A DNA stretch of 64,000 nt from Tubiluchus corallicola (Eukaryota; Priapulida; Priapulimorpha; Priapulimorphida; Tubiluchidae). The stretch lies in the NCBI GenBank assembly GCA_030141605.1, contig JAQGDQ010000003.1:1137501-1201500 (forward strand). Direction: 5' to 3'. The notes under the pieces are model-generated. The model did not search any database and was not told the DNA's origin. It saw nothing but the letters and a program-made list of their open reading frames with translations. Below, in pieces: positions 29,626-57,556 of the stretch. The position numbers and the translations under genes were made by a program. The first letter of the stretch is position 1. Every line of letters starts with the position of its first letter.

Positions 29626-32600
29626 GACGAGCGAGTGGCAACATTAAGGCTTATTTTATGATATAAGTGATAAATTGATAGTTTTGTACAGGTACAAATG
29701 TTAAGATTGATTAAAGTTACCTTTCACTTGTTTTGTAAATATCTGATGGAATATAATATTCATTATTAATGATATGAAATTTTCTATTGGCTTATTCTTT
29801 TTTCAAACAATTGTTGTTTGGCTTTATAAGGATATAACAGTGTTTATTAGATAAAATAAGCAAGCGCAAGTATGGATTCAAAAGTTTGCAACGCAAAGCA
29901 ACTAATCCACAATTAATACGCAGCAGTGGCATTTCATTTCAAAAGATTGTTTATGTAGTATGAAAATTACAGATTACGGATCAAAACATTTTGCAATTAT
30001 ACTATTATTATGCGGAAAATCTCAGTTTTTCATTATTCAAGTTTTTTTCGGCGAAAGGCATCAATATTTTTTTGCGAAATTAACCAATAATCAAATACCA
30101 CATTTTTTATTAATTTTTTGTTGTGGTGGTGTTAGGCGTTTGTGTTACTACATTCTCCTATAAGCTTATCTGACCGCAGCACTCGCTCTTCGTCGGTTCA
30201 TTCAGCATTATCAACAAAAAACTTATTTTTAATAAGCTTGCATGTAAAACTTAAATGTAGGTGTACATACTTAGTCGTATGAGAAAACCAAACCAATAAG
30301 CTTGAGGCAAGAAAACAGCTTACAGCACTTCTCTCAATTTTTCTTTCTTTTCTTCCCTTTTCTTTCTTCCTTCCTTCACTTCTTTCCTTTTTGCTTACCT
30401 CCTTTTCAACATTTTCATGTTCTCACTCTCTTTCCTATCTAACGAGCAACGATGATCCCTTAAATATCACACTGAACTATCAGAAGTGGCTCAGCCACGT
30501 TCAGAGAAGTGTACACCCTCCCTTGACTAAATAAAAAGCAAGGGGCAATATGACAGATAAAACTACTCACAAGCAGTATTTCTGGGTGTCACCCATCAAT
30601 TTACTAACCATGTTCGTTGTTGCTTAATTTCGGTTGCTTAGCATACCCCATCAAAATTTCAGCTATTCCCTATTCCCTCTTCTTTCTTTTTCTCTCATTA
30701 TTTCTGCTAATTCCAACACCTTTAACTGCTCTTTTTCTCAAAGTTTTTATCTCGTTATCAGTATCTGTATCCCCATTTGCTTTACTTTCAAACTACATTT
30801 CAATTGTTATACATGTGCCACAAAAATTGTTTCCTTACCAGACACTTTTTTCTGAGCAAATCAATGACAGCCTAATTAAATCTTTGAGCGTTCAGTAAAA
30901 TTTTTAGTTTAAATTTTGCTAGACATCCATTACTTCCTCAACAACTGCCCATTACTTAATAAATAAAAAGTACAACATACGGCTTACATTTCACAATAAC
31001 GATCTTTAAGTGAACAGATGCGAAGAAAAAATCAGTCTTAAACTAATGAAAGTCTAAGGGCTTCATTTACTAGTTATACAAGTTGCAAGGAAGACGTACA
31101 GTTACGAAGTGCACTAAGTAACACGTAAGTAACAGTAATCGTATATTAACGTAATGATTTTTCTGAAAAACACAGCTAGATTGAAATTGACAAGTGGGCT
31201 ATAACGTCAGCCAAACAGGAATATTTTAAGGATATTTCTTAAATTATCACGTTTATAATTAACGTTTTATGAAATGTACATGTAAGCAATTTAGTCGAAA
31301 TTTCACTTTTTACTTTTTACACAGTTCGATTCACTGCAAGTGTGGATTATCCCGCATTCAACGCCATGGCAGATTATTCTGTTTTGTAAAGAATATGTGT
31401 AAGCAATATAGCCGAAATGTTTCTTTTTTTATAGTTCAATTCTGTGCAAATAGAATCCGAAACAGTCTATATAGAACGGGTCTAAATGACTGCGGTGAGA
31501 CTAGATGATTACTTTAGATGATTTTGGCGAGAGCAGGTAATTCCTTATCAAGGATAGTCCTGTAAGATGAGACATTGAACTGACAGAGGCGGATGGAGTG
31601 GATAGATTTGGAGCGATGGGAATAGTGAGTGAAAAACGCATGTGTTTAGTGAATGAAAATAAAAAAAACAAACATCGAGCCTGACCGGTAAACGATCTTC
31701 TGGGCACAATGATCTATAATACTGCACTGTAGTTGTCTTACTGAGACAGGTACACGCATCCGAAGCAAGCCGCCGAACTGTCTGAGCTGAAAGTACCTTA
31801 TAACTCTATTGATGGTCTAATACTTTACTCAGAATGTACTTAGGCGCAAAGATGCCAAAATGTAGTGTATGACTGGGTATGACGTGTAATGGACTGCAAA
31901 CAATCCCAGAGCAATAATACCGAGTCTCCTGAGCCCCGCTGCGATGCAATGGCTACAACCCCTATTAGTGGGTCCTGCCTTTGAGTTTCTGGATCCCGTA
32001 CAGAGTGCCTAAAACTCAGTGAGGCAAGCGATGGGGCAGTATAGTAGACGAATCTTCATTTAAGCTTCATAGTAAAACTTCTTCAAGCAGGCTAGTAGTG
32101 GCCCAAAATAACGCTTTAAAAACAAGAGCAAAATACTCAGCCACAGCGAATAGGGAAAAACTAAAAATACCCACTGTAGATTCCAGTTTCCAATTACATT
32201 CACAAATTTTTCTTTATAAATATTTAAACAATTTGATGCCAGCTTTCAGTGCCAATCAGCTTACATTTAATATCGAAAAAATGCTAAACCAAAGAACACA
32301 CAGCATAAAACAAATAAATACAAATAATAAATATGGACACAATTCAGTCTGCAAAACGCCAATGAATACATGGAATGCTTGCCAATTTAATGTGAAATCT
32401 GCAGTGACACTAAAAAATTCAAAAATGAACTGAAAAATACTATATACTAGCCTTCAAACATCAAACAAGAGAGGGCAAAAGATCTTACCCACCTAGTTAC
32501 AGTGTTACGCAATCTTACATAATGTACACCTACATAAATAGTGCATCACCTGAATTTACATCACGCTGACACAAGGTTTACCCAGTATTTGGTTTCATAG

Positions 32601-33095
32601 TCCGTATAATACTTCGCTGCTAAGTCTTTCGAGGATACTAAAAATTAGCGAAAAGGGGTATGATTTTTTTTATTTTGGTTACTGTGGTTAAACTACAGTT
32701 TCATTACTGCAGTTAGTACAGGTGCTGTTTTTTTAAGTCTGCTGTTACTGATCCTATACATGGACAAAAATTCAACGAGCATGGTTGATTAATTTATTTA
32801 CATGGCACAATTCAGTATGAACAACGATTATACACAACATGAATCGAGGTGGAGTTGCAGTTTATATTCTATCAAGAAAGATATTTTGAAATAAATACTA
32901 GGCATGATAAGATTGATGTTATAAGCGCCATGACCTTTGAGCAATTGGCACATGTATGTTACAATTTTGTTGCAGTTCTTGGCACAGATTAATCGGACTG
33001 TTCACAACCTCAGTGAAGTGTCTTTCCCTAGACGAACAACTGTTACGATATCGTGCTAGTACGTATAGTTATCACAATGGAAAGCTAACTTTATC
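29626..33095. other. Intergenic region between SLC5 copies A and B
   Basis: AT-rich sequence with a pyrimidine-rich stretch (about 30330-30450 and 30660-30760). A diverged direct repeat of about 70 bases appears at 31275-31345 and 31388-31453 (block 'tgtaagcaat.tag.cgaaat'). A LINE C-terminal fragment is listed separately. No supported gene. Confidence 0.4.
32098..32480 (+). mobile_element. LINE reverse transcriptase C-terminal fragment, frameshifted
   Basis: The plus frame 32098-32433 contains LKIPTVDSSFQLHSQIFLYK and YLNNLMPAFSA. These resemble the C-terminal region of CR1/L2/RTE-type ORF2 proteins, where a short hydrophobic KYLNN.LP motif precedes basic segments. The end NVKSAVTLKNSKMN becomes the usual VKSAVTLKKFKNELKNTI-like ending only after a frame change. 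It is a decayed copy. Confidence 0.45.
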
Positions 33096-42271
<9,176 letters not shown>

Positions 42272-45132
42272 AAAGACAACTATATGGCAGTCAAATGCTC
42301 AAACGCGCTATGACGATTTAAAACAAGTTTTTTTTGTTAACTCATTGTCTTATTTTAATTAGTTTTAGACCTTGTAATGACAACATTATCATAAACAAAT
42401 TAAATAATGGTATTGTTTTAAGTAATTCTGTTATGTTTGAATGCATTCACAAAAGAAGATGAATAGTGTTAGCATTTTGTTTTTTATCATTAGCACGACA
42501 GGGTGCAGTTATTGCATGATATTCGGAATAATCTTAAATCAAGCAATCTGATCTTGAAAATCGTTATTTTATTGTGTTGATGGATGAAGCACTGTTATTG
42601 TATCATTGTTACAACGTAGAAGTCGTTAACGTTGTACTGTGTGGAAAAATAGTTCTATAATATTATAACATGTAATACAAATTAATGCTGAAACGAAACT
42701 TCAATTTTATATTGTCACTTTTATATAATTGCCAGTATAAAGTACAACTCGAAAACAAAAAACTAAACTAAGTAAATTTAAATGATCATATATTTCAAAT
42801 TCAGCTCAATATATAACATCTTACTCACAAGTTGCGCTAAAATAAGAACTATTTATATGCACACCTACAAAAAGAAATAAAATAATTCACCGAGAAGTAC
42901 CCAGAAGAGACTCATATCACAGAAAAAAGGGCATCCCACAAGCCAACTAACTCTTTGATAATAGCAACTAAAATTTCAGTAATAACATAAGTGATAATCT
43001 AACAGTTTGGGATGCTAGCCACTAGCCTGCAGCGTGGTGCAAGCATACGTTCAGTGAAACTGAAGTGATATCTTCAGTATATCAAATTAAGTATTAATTG
43101 GCTTTAAATTTGTCATCTTGATGATCAGTTTGTCCTGCTGTTTGTCTTCTGTTGTTTGCTGGTTACTTAAAATCGTCGAATATACTCACTAACAACCTGC
43201 TCTCCATTGACACAACTTGCGCAAGTTGCTTCTTACAATTGTTGAGTTGTAATTGATTTTTGATTTGTAAAGTCATTTCCCCACTAAAGTTTTCCTCTAA
43301 ATGAGCTTAAGGCTGGTATCTTTCCGGTAATTAAACCTGGATGGGTTTCAATATACATGTATTGAATATATTGAATTGTCTGCCTTGTTCATTTTTGAAT
43401 TGCCTGCCTTGTTAGTTTTGGCGAATTGACTTGTATATATTTTCAAGTTTTTGAACCCTAAAGGTTAAATAACTCTTTTATTCGTGACCTTGAACTTTTA
43501 CCTAAAGCCATTGAGAACTATAACAGGGCATACCTGTATGGAAGCAAACCTAGAGCTATCCACACTGTAAAAAATGACCGACAGGAAGAGTAAGAAAGAG
43601 GTGAGATAGCTTGTAACGGTTTAAGAGTTGTTAAAAATTTGACGAAACATAAAAACGAAGTTTTACTTAACTTTCAGAAAGATCCATTTCATCATTTATA
43701 AAACTAGACCATTAAAATCTGCTATTAGAAAATAGAAATGACGGGAACGTGTTTGACACTGTTGTTATTGTCGCCGTTGACGCTACAGCCGCCGTCGTCA
43801 TGTCGTTGTTGTTATGCAGTCACTGTCACTGTCACTGTGTTGTTTGTTGTTTTTTCCTGATGTTGTTACTGTTACTGCTGGTGCAGCCATGTTGTTGTTG
43901 ATAAAGCTTTTGGCGCTCAACATAGTTTTTTAACGCTGACATCTGCTACAGTGTGCACTAAACACCAAACTTTTTTGGGCTATAAGTTAAATTCATCATT
44001 CTCGTCGTTTAAAAAACTGAACATTGGTCCATGGTGTTTACTCAGAACAGGTCAGGGCCACTGTTTAAGGTATCAGATAAACCTACGATCTAGCAAGCAA
44101 GTAAGTAACGTTTTTATTTGCCATAACGACATTGCGAATAATAAACAAAAGATACTCAGTCAATGAAAGTTAGAAGGCACACATTGTTTGAGGCACATAC
44201 GTCCATGCAAAAACTAACCAGGTGTAAAAATAAAAACATAACTATGAAGTTTGCATTAATTTATTTTAAAATGATATGTTTTAGAATTTTGCGTCTTACA
44301 TTTACCTGCCTGATGAGTGTAATTTCTATTTTCATCCAGTATCACAATTATTAGTTAGCAAAACATAATTTAATCAACCATAAAGTCCGTACTTGTGCTT
44401 AGCAACAGCTCCAAGTGATTCACCCAATCTATACGCGCTTGATGTATATGACCATATAAAATTTAATTTCTATTTAAAATTTAATTTAATGCTGAATTTA
44501 CTACTTGAGATTTTTTTATTGCTTCAAAGATCGCGCAGCTTTCCTTCACGTGAAAATCAAGCAAATTTAAAAACGTCTAACATGAATTATTTATTACTAT
44601 ATCGAAGATAAATTAGTTCTAAGCCGGCATTCCAGTTACTGTGCACGCACGCAATAACTCTTTACGTGCTTCAAGAATCTTGAATATTTGTTTAGTGGTT
44701 TGCACCCGGGTATTACTCTTCTGCCCTTGCGAAGACAACCAAGGGCGAATGTCTAATAATACAACGTTAGAAACGGGGAACAGAGTGTTCTCTGAAGTAA
44801 TGGCTACGGTCTGAAAGAAGTTTTGGACAAACAACAGCGCGGGGTTCTGCAAAAAGACAAATTATTGATGAGATTAATAGAGTGAAGTTTTAGGCTAAGA
44901 ATCTATTTAAAGCTTCAAAATAAACTTACAATTTTGTATTTAGTGTCGTGTTGTTTGTAGTCTTCATGCATTTTCTGTTATTGCGTTTTTCGGACGAAAA
45001 TAAAGCTCTTACTGGGTCAACTGGACACACACACTGCTAATGAAATGAAGCAAAAGATTCTTTTTTCTACTGCTTAATTACAACGATCGTTCGAGTTGCC
45101 CAAAACCTTTACGCTCTTTACCACACGTCGTG
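42272..45132. other. Intergenic region between SLC5 copies B and C
   Basis: AT-rich sequence. It includes the putative minus-strand terminal exon at 44619-44852 and a GTT-rich patch at about 43760-43910. No other supported gene. Confidence 0.4.
44619..44852 (-). CDS. Candidate 3'-terminal coding exon of an unidentified minus-strand gene
   Basis: On the minus strand a strong acceptor (tttgtctttttgcag) precedes an open frame of 77 residues from 44849 to a TAG at 44619. A canonical AATAAA (44590-44595) lies 24 bases beyond the stop. The product (segments NPALLFVQNFFQTVAITSEN and VQTTKQIFKILEARKELLRA) has ordinary composition and is not a repeat artefact. I do not recognise the family. No upstream partner exon is apparent before SLC5 copy C starts at 45133, so the parent gene would have to overlap copy C on the other strand, or this is a retained fragment. 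Exon borders are well supported, function is unknown. Confidence 0.4.
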   Translation of the reverse strand: MQNPALLFVQNFFQTVAITSENTLFPVSNVVLLDIRPWLSSQGQKSNTRVQTTKQIFKILEARKELLRACTVTGMPA

Positions 45133-52506
<7,374 letters not shown>

Positions 52507-53330
52507 TACGTTGATAAGAATTTCATGAAGAAACGTTCTATGGTGTGGATGTTTTATAGGCCTGCAATTATGCTAACTGAATTCAGTTATGTGTACGAGA
52601 AGACTGTTTTATACCAAATTGTAATCGCATTTAGCAATCTTCGTAAGAACTCAGCTTAGGCAATATTTCCATTGGCATGTTCATTGCTATTTATTATAAT
52701 ATGGAGATTCGGATGCGCTTCTAGTAAAAAAAACATTTGTGAAACCCAAATTGTTTTTGTAACCTTCGATTAGTTATATGTATTCATATTGGCGAAGATT
52801 CGTTTTCTTTATTCCTCACCAAACAGAGAGCGAGGCATCACCCAACCTACAGGATAATGCATGTTACATGGTCCAACAATTATGAAGATCAAGTGCATGA
52901 AACCAACAACGTTTGTGAAAAGGTCCACATAATAAGGCAAGTTTTGTGGAGAATTTATTGGCATTCTTTGGTAGTATCCAACTGACTTTAATGAACGTAA
53001 TATTATAATGAGATAAATTAGAACTTCGGTTTTTTAACACAGCTTTCTACCAATTTTCGTACATAATATTTTAGTAAACCTGACTTGCCTAGCTGCGCAT
53101 TATCAAAATCAATTCGTGTTTTTTAACTAAAGAATTTGTACTGACACATATGAATTAAAGTGTGCTTTCAATTTTGCTTTAAAAATTCTGTACACCTGAA
53201 GATTACCATTTTGTGTATGAAAGTACACCTTGTAAAACTATAATAAATTTACAGCGTTTATCTCATTATGCGGTCACTAGAGTTGATTTTTAAATACTAC
53301 ATGCTACCCTCCTTGCGAGACTTACCCGGA

Positions 53331-53450
53331 TGCCGCTTCGCCGTGTACCATGACGTTGCGTACCGCTTTTACATGTACCACCTCGCTGTGTGCTGCTGTA
53401 ACATCTACCGCTTCACTATGTACCGTCTTGCGGTGTGCCTCCTTGCAGTA
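53331..53450. repeat. 15-bp minisatellite, about 8 diverged units
   Basis: Units start at 53331, 53346, 53361, 53376, 53391, 53406, 53421 and 53436. The consensus is close to taccgcttcgctgtg, and for example taccgcttcactatg and taccgtcttgcggtg are adjacent. The period is a multiple of three, so the frame 53268-53525 stays open and reads a five-residue pattern (YRFTM, YRLAV, YHLAV). Whether this is translated is unknown. Confidence 0.7.
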
Positions 53451-54439
53451 TATGGCGCTGGAGTACAAAGCGAGAACTTCTTGATGCACAGAGAGGGGTA
53501 CAAGGTTATTGTACCATCAAATTGATTGTCCTACATATTATGTGATTTTGAAAATGGAATCTGAAGTTGCAAATTTCACGTCATCTCTGATTATTGTCAA
53601 TTAATTATCAAACCGTTTAAAAACTGTTTACAGTTCACATGGCGGGATTTCACATTTTCTTTCTTCTGTACATCTAAAATGAAAACTTGACGAAAAACTT
53701 ACTATTCAGATTGAAGTTTGGCATACTTATTGCAATTAAATTTATTATTATATTCATTATCACACACTTTAGGTTTTATACTCACAACATATTAGACTTC
53801 AACAAATCATTACATGTGGACGTTTTTACACTTCGGGACAACGCTCGTAGTTAAAGGTACGATGACATATCTGGAAAGCCTTTCGGCTCACGCTTTAGGA
53901 CGTCGACATGCGTTACAGTACTTTTCCCGTTTTTCCTTACTCACCCTCCGTCTTACATAAACGTACACTTTCTTACGCTGTCACACTTAATTCAAATAAT
54001 TATGCAATAACTTAAATTTTTCTGGAGTTGCTTGTATTACGCGCGTTACTCGCAATATGTTCCTATTCTACTTCACTTGCCAGTTTTGGTTGAAAAGTGC
54101 TGCCAGCACAAGATTTTCCTGATTTCTACTCAATTTTGATAAGCAAGATGTTGTTAAGATTAGTTGTAGTGTCCGCCCAAGTTGCATTATCCCATAACTC
54201 TCGGTAAAACCACACTCGTAATTGTTACATTGCCGGTGATTAATCACGTTTATCTTCGCCGAAACCAGCATTATCTTTCTTCACCTGATGCTTAGGTTAT
54301 AAATGGCTTTAGTCAAAATGCAGGAGCATCCGTTGATTTACATCCGTTAGCTAATTAGTGTAGTCCATCAGTGTAATCTGGACGTCACACATTACAATAA
54401 TTGAAAAATGGGCTTCACCTCGAGTCCATTACGGTAGGT

Positions 54440-54570
54440 TGGTGAGGTTGTTGCTCTGAACTGTGAGGAGCATCACCGAGAGGTTACAGAGTGTGTTTCG
54501 TGACTAAAATTAAGCATTGCCGAGGTAAATCAGTGAACACTTCTGGCTGGGTGCAATAGCAATTCTGAGA
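54440..54570 (+). repeat. Possible 5S rRNA-derived SINE-like repeat
   Basis: The stretch aattaagcattgccgagg followed by 'gaacacttctggctgggtg' resembles the internal part of 5S rRNA (around AAATTAAGCA..GTCGGGC...AGTACTTGGATGGGTG), which contains its internal promoter. The 5' half of a 5S gene is not recognisable, so at best this is a derived element or chance similarity. Confidence 0.25.
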
Positions 54571-55264
54571 CTGAGAGTAAACTGCTTGTTTACCTTGCAG
54601 GAGGACCGACGTAATGTAGACATCTCTGTTAGTTCAGTGGCTTATCTTAAATATGTTAGCTTTGGTAATAGCAACGTAATGAAATTATCAAAAAAATTTT
54701 TGATGATTACCAAAAAATGCTCAATGCTCTGATACACATTAACTTAATAAATTTTTTTATCCAGAATTGTCTATTACCAGCACTCCCCTGAAGGCAGGGC
54801 CAGAATTGGGGTGGAAAACAGTATAAGAACATTTAATTTAGCAAATTATAAAATCTAAAATCAGTGAAATTTGCCTGCAGAACTTTATTTTTATCTTACT
54901 GCAAGAAATCTGTTTTGAAGCAAACTGTCTCAGAAAAAATTGCCCACACACAGTAGTTTTTGTATGAAGAATCCTGCGTCTTAAGTAACTTAGATGACAT
55001 GTGACAACACGGTTGCCTTTTATTGGTCTGACCTGGCTTTGCCTAATGCAAACTTTTGCACCGAGCAAGCACTCGGGAACAATATGAGTGTTACTCAGAG
55101 AGAAAATCAAGTACGTTTAATAAAAATCTGTGTACGACAAAGTTGGAAAAACATCGTTTACCGAGCATGCAGACGAGCGAAAATCTGGGTCATACAAGTT
55201 GTTGCAGACAGATTTTTGTAACGGCTGCGTCTGTAATTCACAAGTAGATATGAACTTGTTTTCA

Positions 55265-55550
55265 ATATTTCAATTATTATAATTTGTTAATGTGTTTTTC
55301 TACATCATTTCCACTCCTTATTGTCAGAAATAAAAAAATCAGTGGAGTTCTTGAAGAAATGGGTCAAGACACTATTCCCATTGAGAAACCAATATGTATC
55401 TCTGTCTGCTTGTGGCTCTCAGGGCTGATAATAACGGTGGTACCAGATACTAAGTGTTCTTTACTCAAAATTTAATGGTGTTTTTGGTAGTTTTGTCGGT
55501 TTTTATCTGTTCTTTGTGGCACAGTAGGAGGAAATCATTTTATGACACCG
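55265..55550 (+). repeat. Old dispersed repeat, copy 2 (partner at 175-460)
   Basis: Collinear with 175-460 over about 215 bases: ttattgtcagaaat at 55319, attcccattgagaaa at about 55374, tttttatctgttcttt at about 55499 and aatcattt at 55533. See the entry for copy 1. Confidence 0.5.
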
Positions 55551-55813
55551 TTAAATACACATCTGTACAACATCATTATACCCGCAAATAACACGTGTAC
55601 GGCAAGTTTGCATTAACTGCTGCAATATAGCTTAATTAGTCGCCTCCATGCATGCAGGCAAATCATAGTTCATAAACCTATATACATAATATCAGACATT
55701 CACAGGAGTAATTAACAAGTAACTCGGACGTATATAATAACATGCATTAGTCCAGTGACATACTTATGAAGGCTTGTTTACTGTCCATATAAATTATGAG
55801 ATCAATAATTTGC

Positions 55814-55815
<2 letters not shown>

Positions 55816-55848
<33 letters not shown>
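55816..55848. repeat. (TA)n microsatellite
   Basis: About 15 TA units, next to the 3' tail of the LINE fragment. Confidence 0.9.
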
Positions 55849-55849
<1 letters not shown>

Positions 55850-55872
55850 AGTATATATACATATATTCTATA

Positions 55873-56390
55873 TAATCTTTATTTGCCATTAAAATATATT
55901 AATAATCACTGAAATAAGACTTTACACAGATGAGTGTTAGTCAGTGTTAGTTACTAAAAACTTACACATCTAAAGGCAGATGCGCAATCAGTGCAATCTA
56001 AACTACTGTGCAGTAGCGAAAAGTAATGCCGAATAAAAATATAGCATATTTGCAACTATTCATAAGAATTAAAAATTATGATTCAGTTAATATGGCCGCG
56101 GACACAGAAATTCTGAATTAATTTGTATGTTGTCGTACTAGAGGTATCCCATATCTGGTTAATATTAATGATTTTAATTTTGTTTTAAATGCTGATAGAG
56201 ACCTGATTTGTTTAACCTGTAATGGTAGAGAATTCCAAAATAGAATTGCTTGCTTGATTATAGAGTTGGTCCCATAGTGGTAATTTGTCCTATTGATTGT
56301 AGAGTTGGTTCCATAAATGGGTATTTCGCACACACTCAAGCGCGTACACAACAATTTGACTTTTTCAAGTGCAACAGCTAGCGGAATTTA
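55873..56390 (-). mobile_element. LINE (CR1/L2/Jockey-like) 3' fragment
   Basis: The minus frame 56118-56354 includes ILFWNSLPLQVKQIRSLSAF followed by KTKLKSLIL. This is the hallmark C-terminus of these reverse transcriptase ORFs (..FWN.LP..I....SL..FK..L...L). The sequence then runs about 240 bases to a 3' tail ending in gcaaataaagatta. The 5' part of the element is missing. Confidence 0.65.
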
Positions 56391-56884
56391 CTAAACATTT
56401 ACTACCTATATGATGACAACATACTGACACTCAGCTATAGTCGGTAAACTTATGTCAAGCAATAATCTGTAAAGTCATGCCAAGAAGGATAATTTTCTGT
56501 ATTGAGAGGGGGGGTGTTGACACAGGAATTTTCTTTCCTACAAAGCCCAAGTAAACTCGACAAGCAATTTTTGCAGACAGTTGAAATTAGTACCCAATTT
56601 AGTTTAGTTATCGCACTGTTATGCGGTATATAATAGTAGGTACCTGTTGCTGTAAATTAAACTTTAAATATAAATTGTAAATTATAGTACGCTGTATATT
56701 GTTAAGTGGTAGATTGCAATGGTGGTTTTGACGAGACTAATGGGGTTATATATGTCGCATACGGGTTTGCTTAGGATCAACCAATATAATATCAATGAGG
56801 CTTACAGCAATCAAAACAGCATGGAATTTACATGTACAAAGAACATTCACACATTACAACATACCTAATTACCACGGACAAATT

Positions 56885-57556
56885 TTAATGAAATTTGTCT
56901 GGTACTGGCGAATTGTCAGTACGCTTTCTGATTCGGGCCATTTCTTTCTCAAATAGTTTTTTGTCTTGCATACGAGGAGTTTTACTTGTGCCTTTTCGCG
57001 CAGAGGAGGGTTTGGATGAATTTGATTCGACCTTCTTGCGATGAGCTTTGTAATAACCTTCCTTCATACACGACGCGACGTAAGATAACATCGTCAGCCA
57101 TGCTGCTCGTACCTCGGGCGTGAAACGACGGTCTAGTTTCTTAGCCAAGACATATAATATGGAGGCAGTGAATTCGTCAAAAAAGTCTGGACTGAAGCCT
57201 CTTTCGGTATAATTAATATGGCTTCTTCCAAGAGTAATTAGCAGCGGTTCCAACTGTAATTTCAGATCGTCCAAATGATCTACGGCGGCACCAACTGCTT
57301 GCATGAAACGCGATGAGTGTCCTATGAAATCTGGATTTTTCAATAATTGTTCTCCCTCGACGTTTTTGCACGGGAACAATGTTTTTACGGTTGGGTTTAT
57401 GTCAAAAATTTTCAGAAATACTTCACTTCCTATGGTGGTAAGGTTGAATTCGCTTGTTAACCATTTCCAGGTGCGCCTTATCAACCTCTTATCCTTCTCT
57501 GTCAGATGTACTGTTTCACAAGCAGGATGGGCATTCATTGAACAAGATGTACCCAT
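56885..57556 (-). CDS. Globin X-like globin, intronless, N-terminally acylated
   Basis: A single open frame of 223 residues read from 57556 to a TAA at 56885. The ATG at 57556 (context ATTATGG, first ATG in the frame) gives MGTSCSMN, a Gly2/Cys5 pattern for N-myristoylation and palmitoylation as in globin X. The globin fold is clear: helix B/C ending in TVKTLFP (CD1 Phe61), distal His80 in DFIGHSSRFM, LDDL, proximal His113 in LGRSHINY, SPDFFDEF, and FTPEVRAAWLTMLSYV. A 55-residue tail rich in Ser, Lys and Arg follows the globin domain. The predicted product is a heme protein attached to the inner face of a membrane, binding O2 or acting in redox chemistry or signalling. Most animal globin X genes have introns; none is seen here. 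It could alternatively be classed as a neuroglobin-like protostome globin. Confidence 0.88.
   Translation of the reverse strand: MGTSCSMNAHPACETVHLTEKDKRLIRRTWKWLTSEFNLTTIGSEVFLKIFDINPTVKTLFPCKNVEGEQLLKNPDFIGHSSRFMQAVGAAVDHLDDLKLQLEPLLITLGRSHINYTERGFSPDFFDEFTASILYVLAKKLDRRFTPEVRAAWLTMLSYVASCMKEGYYKAHRKKVESNSSKPSSARKGTSKTPRMQDKKLFEKEMARIRKRTDNSPVPDKFH

Larger units (their letters stand above)
52507..56884. other. Intergenic region between SLC5 copy C and the globin gene
   Basis: It contains an AATAAA at about 53244, which may be the copy C poly(A) signal although it is about 740 bases after the stop. It also holds a 15-bp minisatellite, a 5S-like repeat, the second copy of the dispersed repeat, a TA array and a LINE fragment, all listed separately. 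No supported protein-coding gene. Confidence 0.45.
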
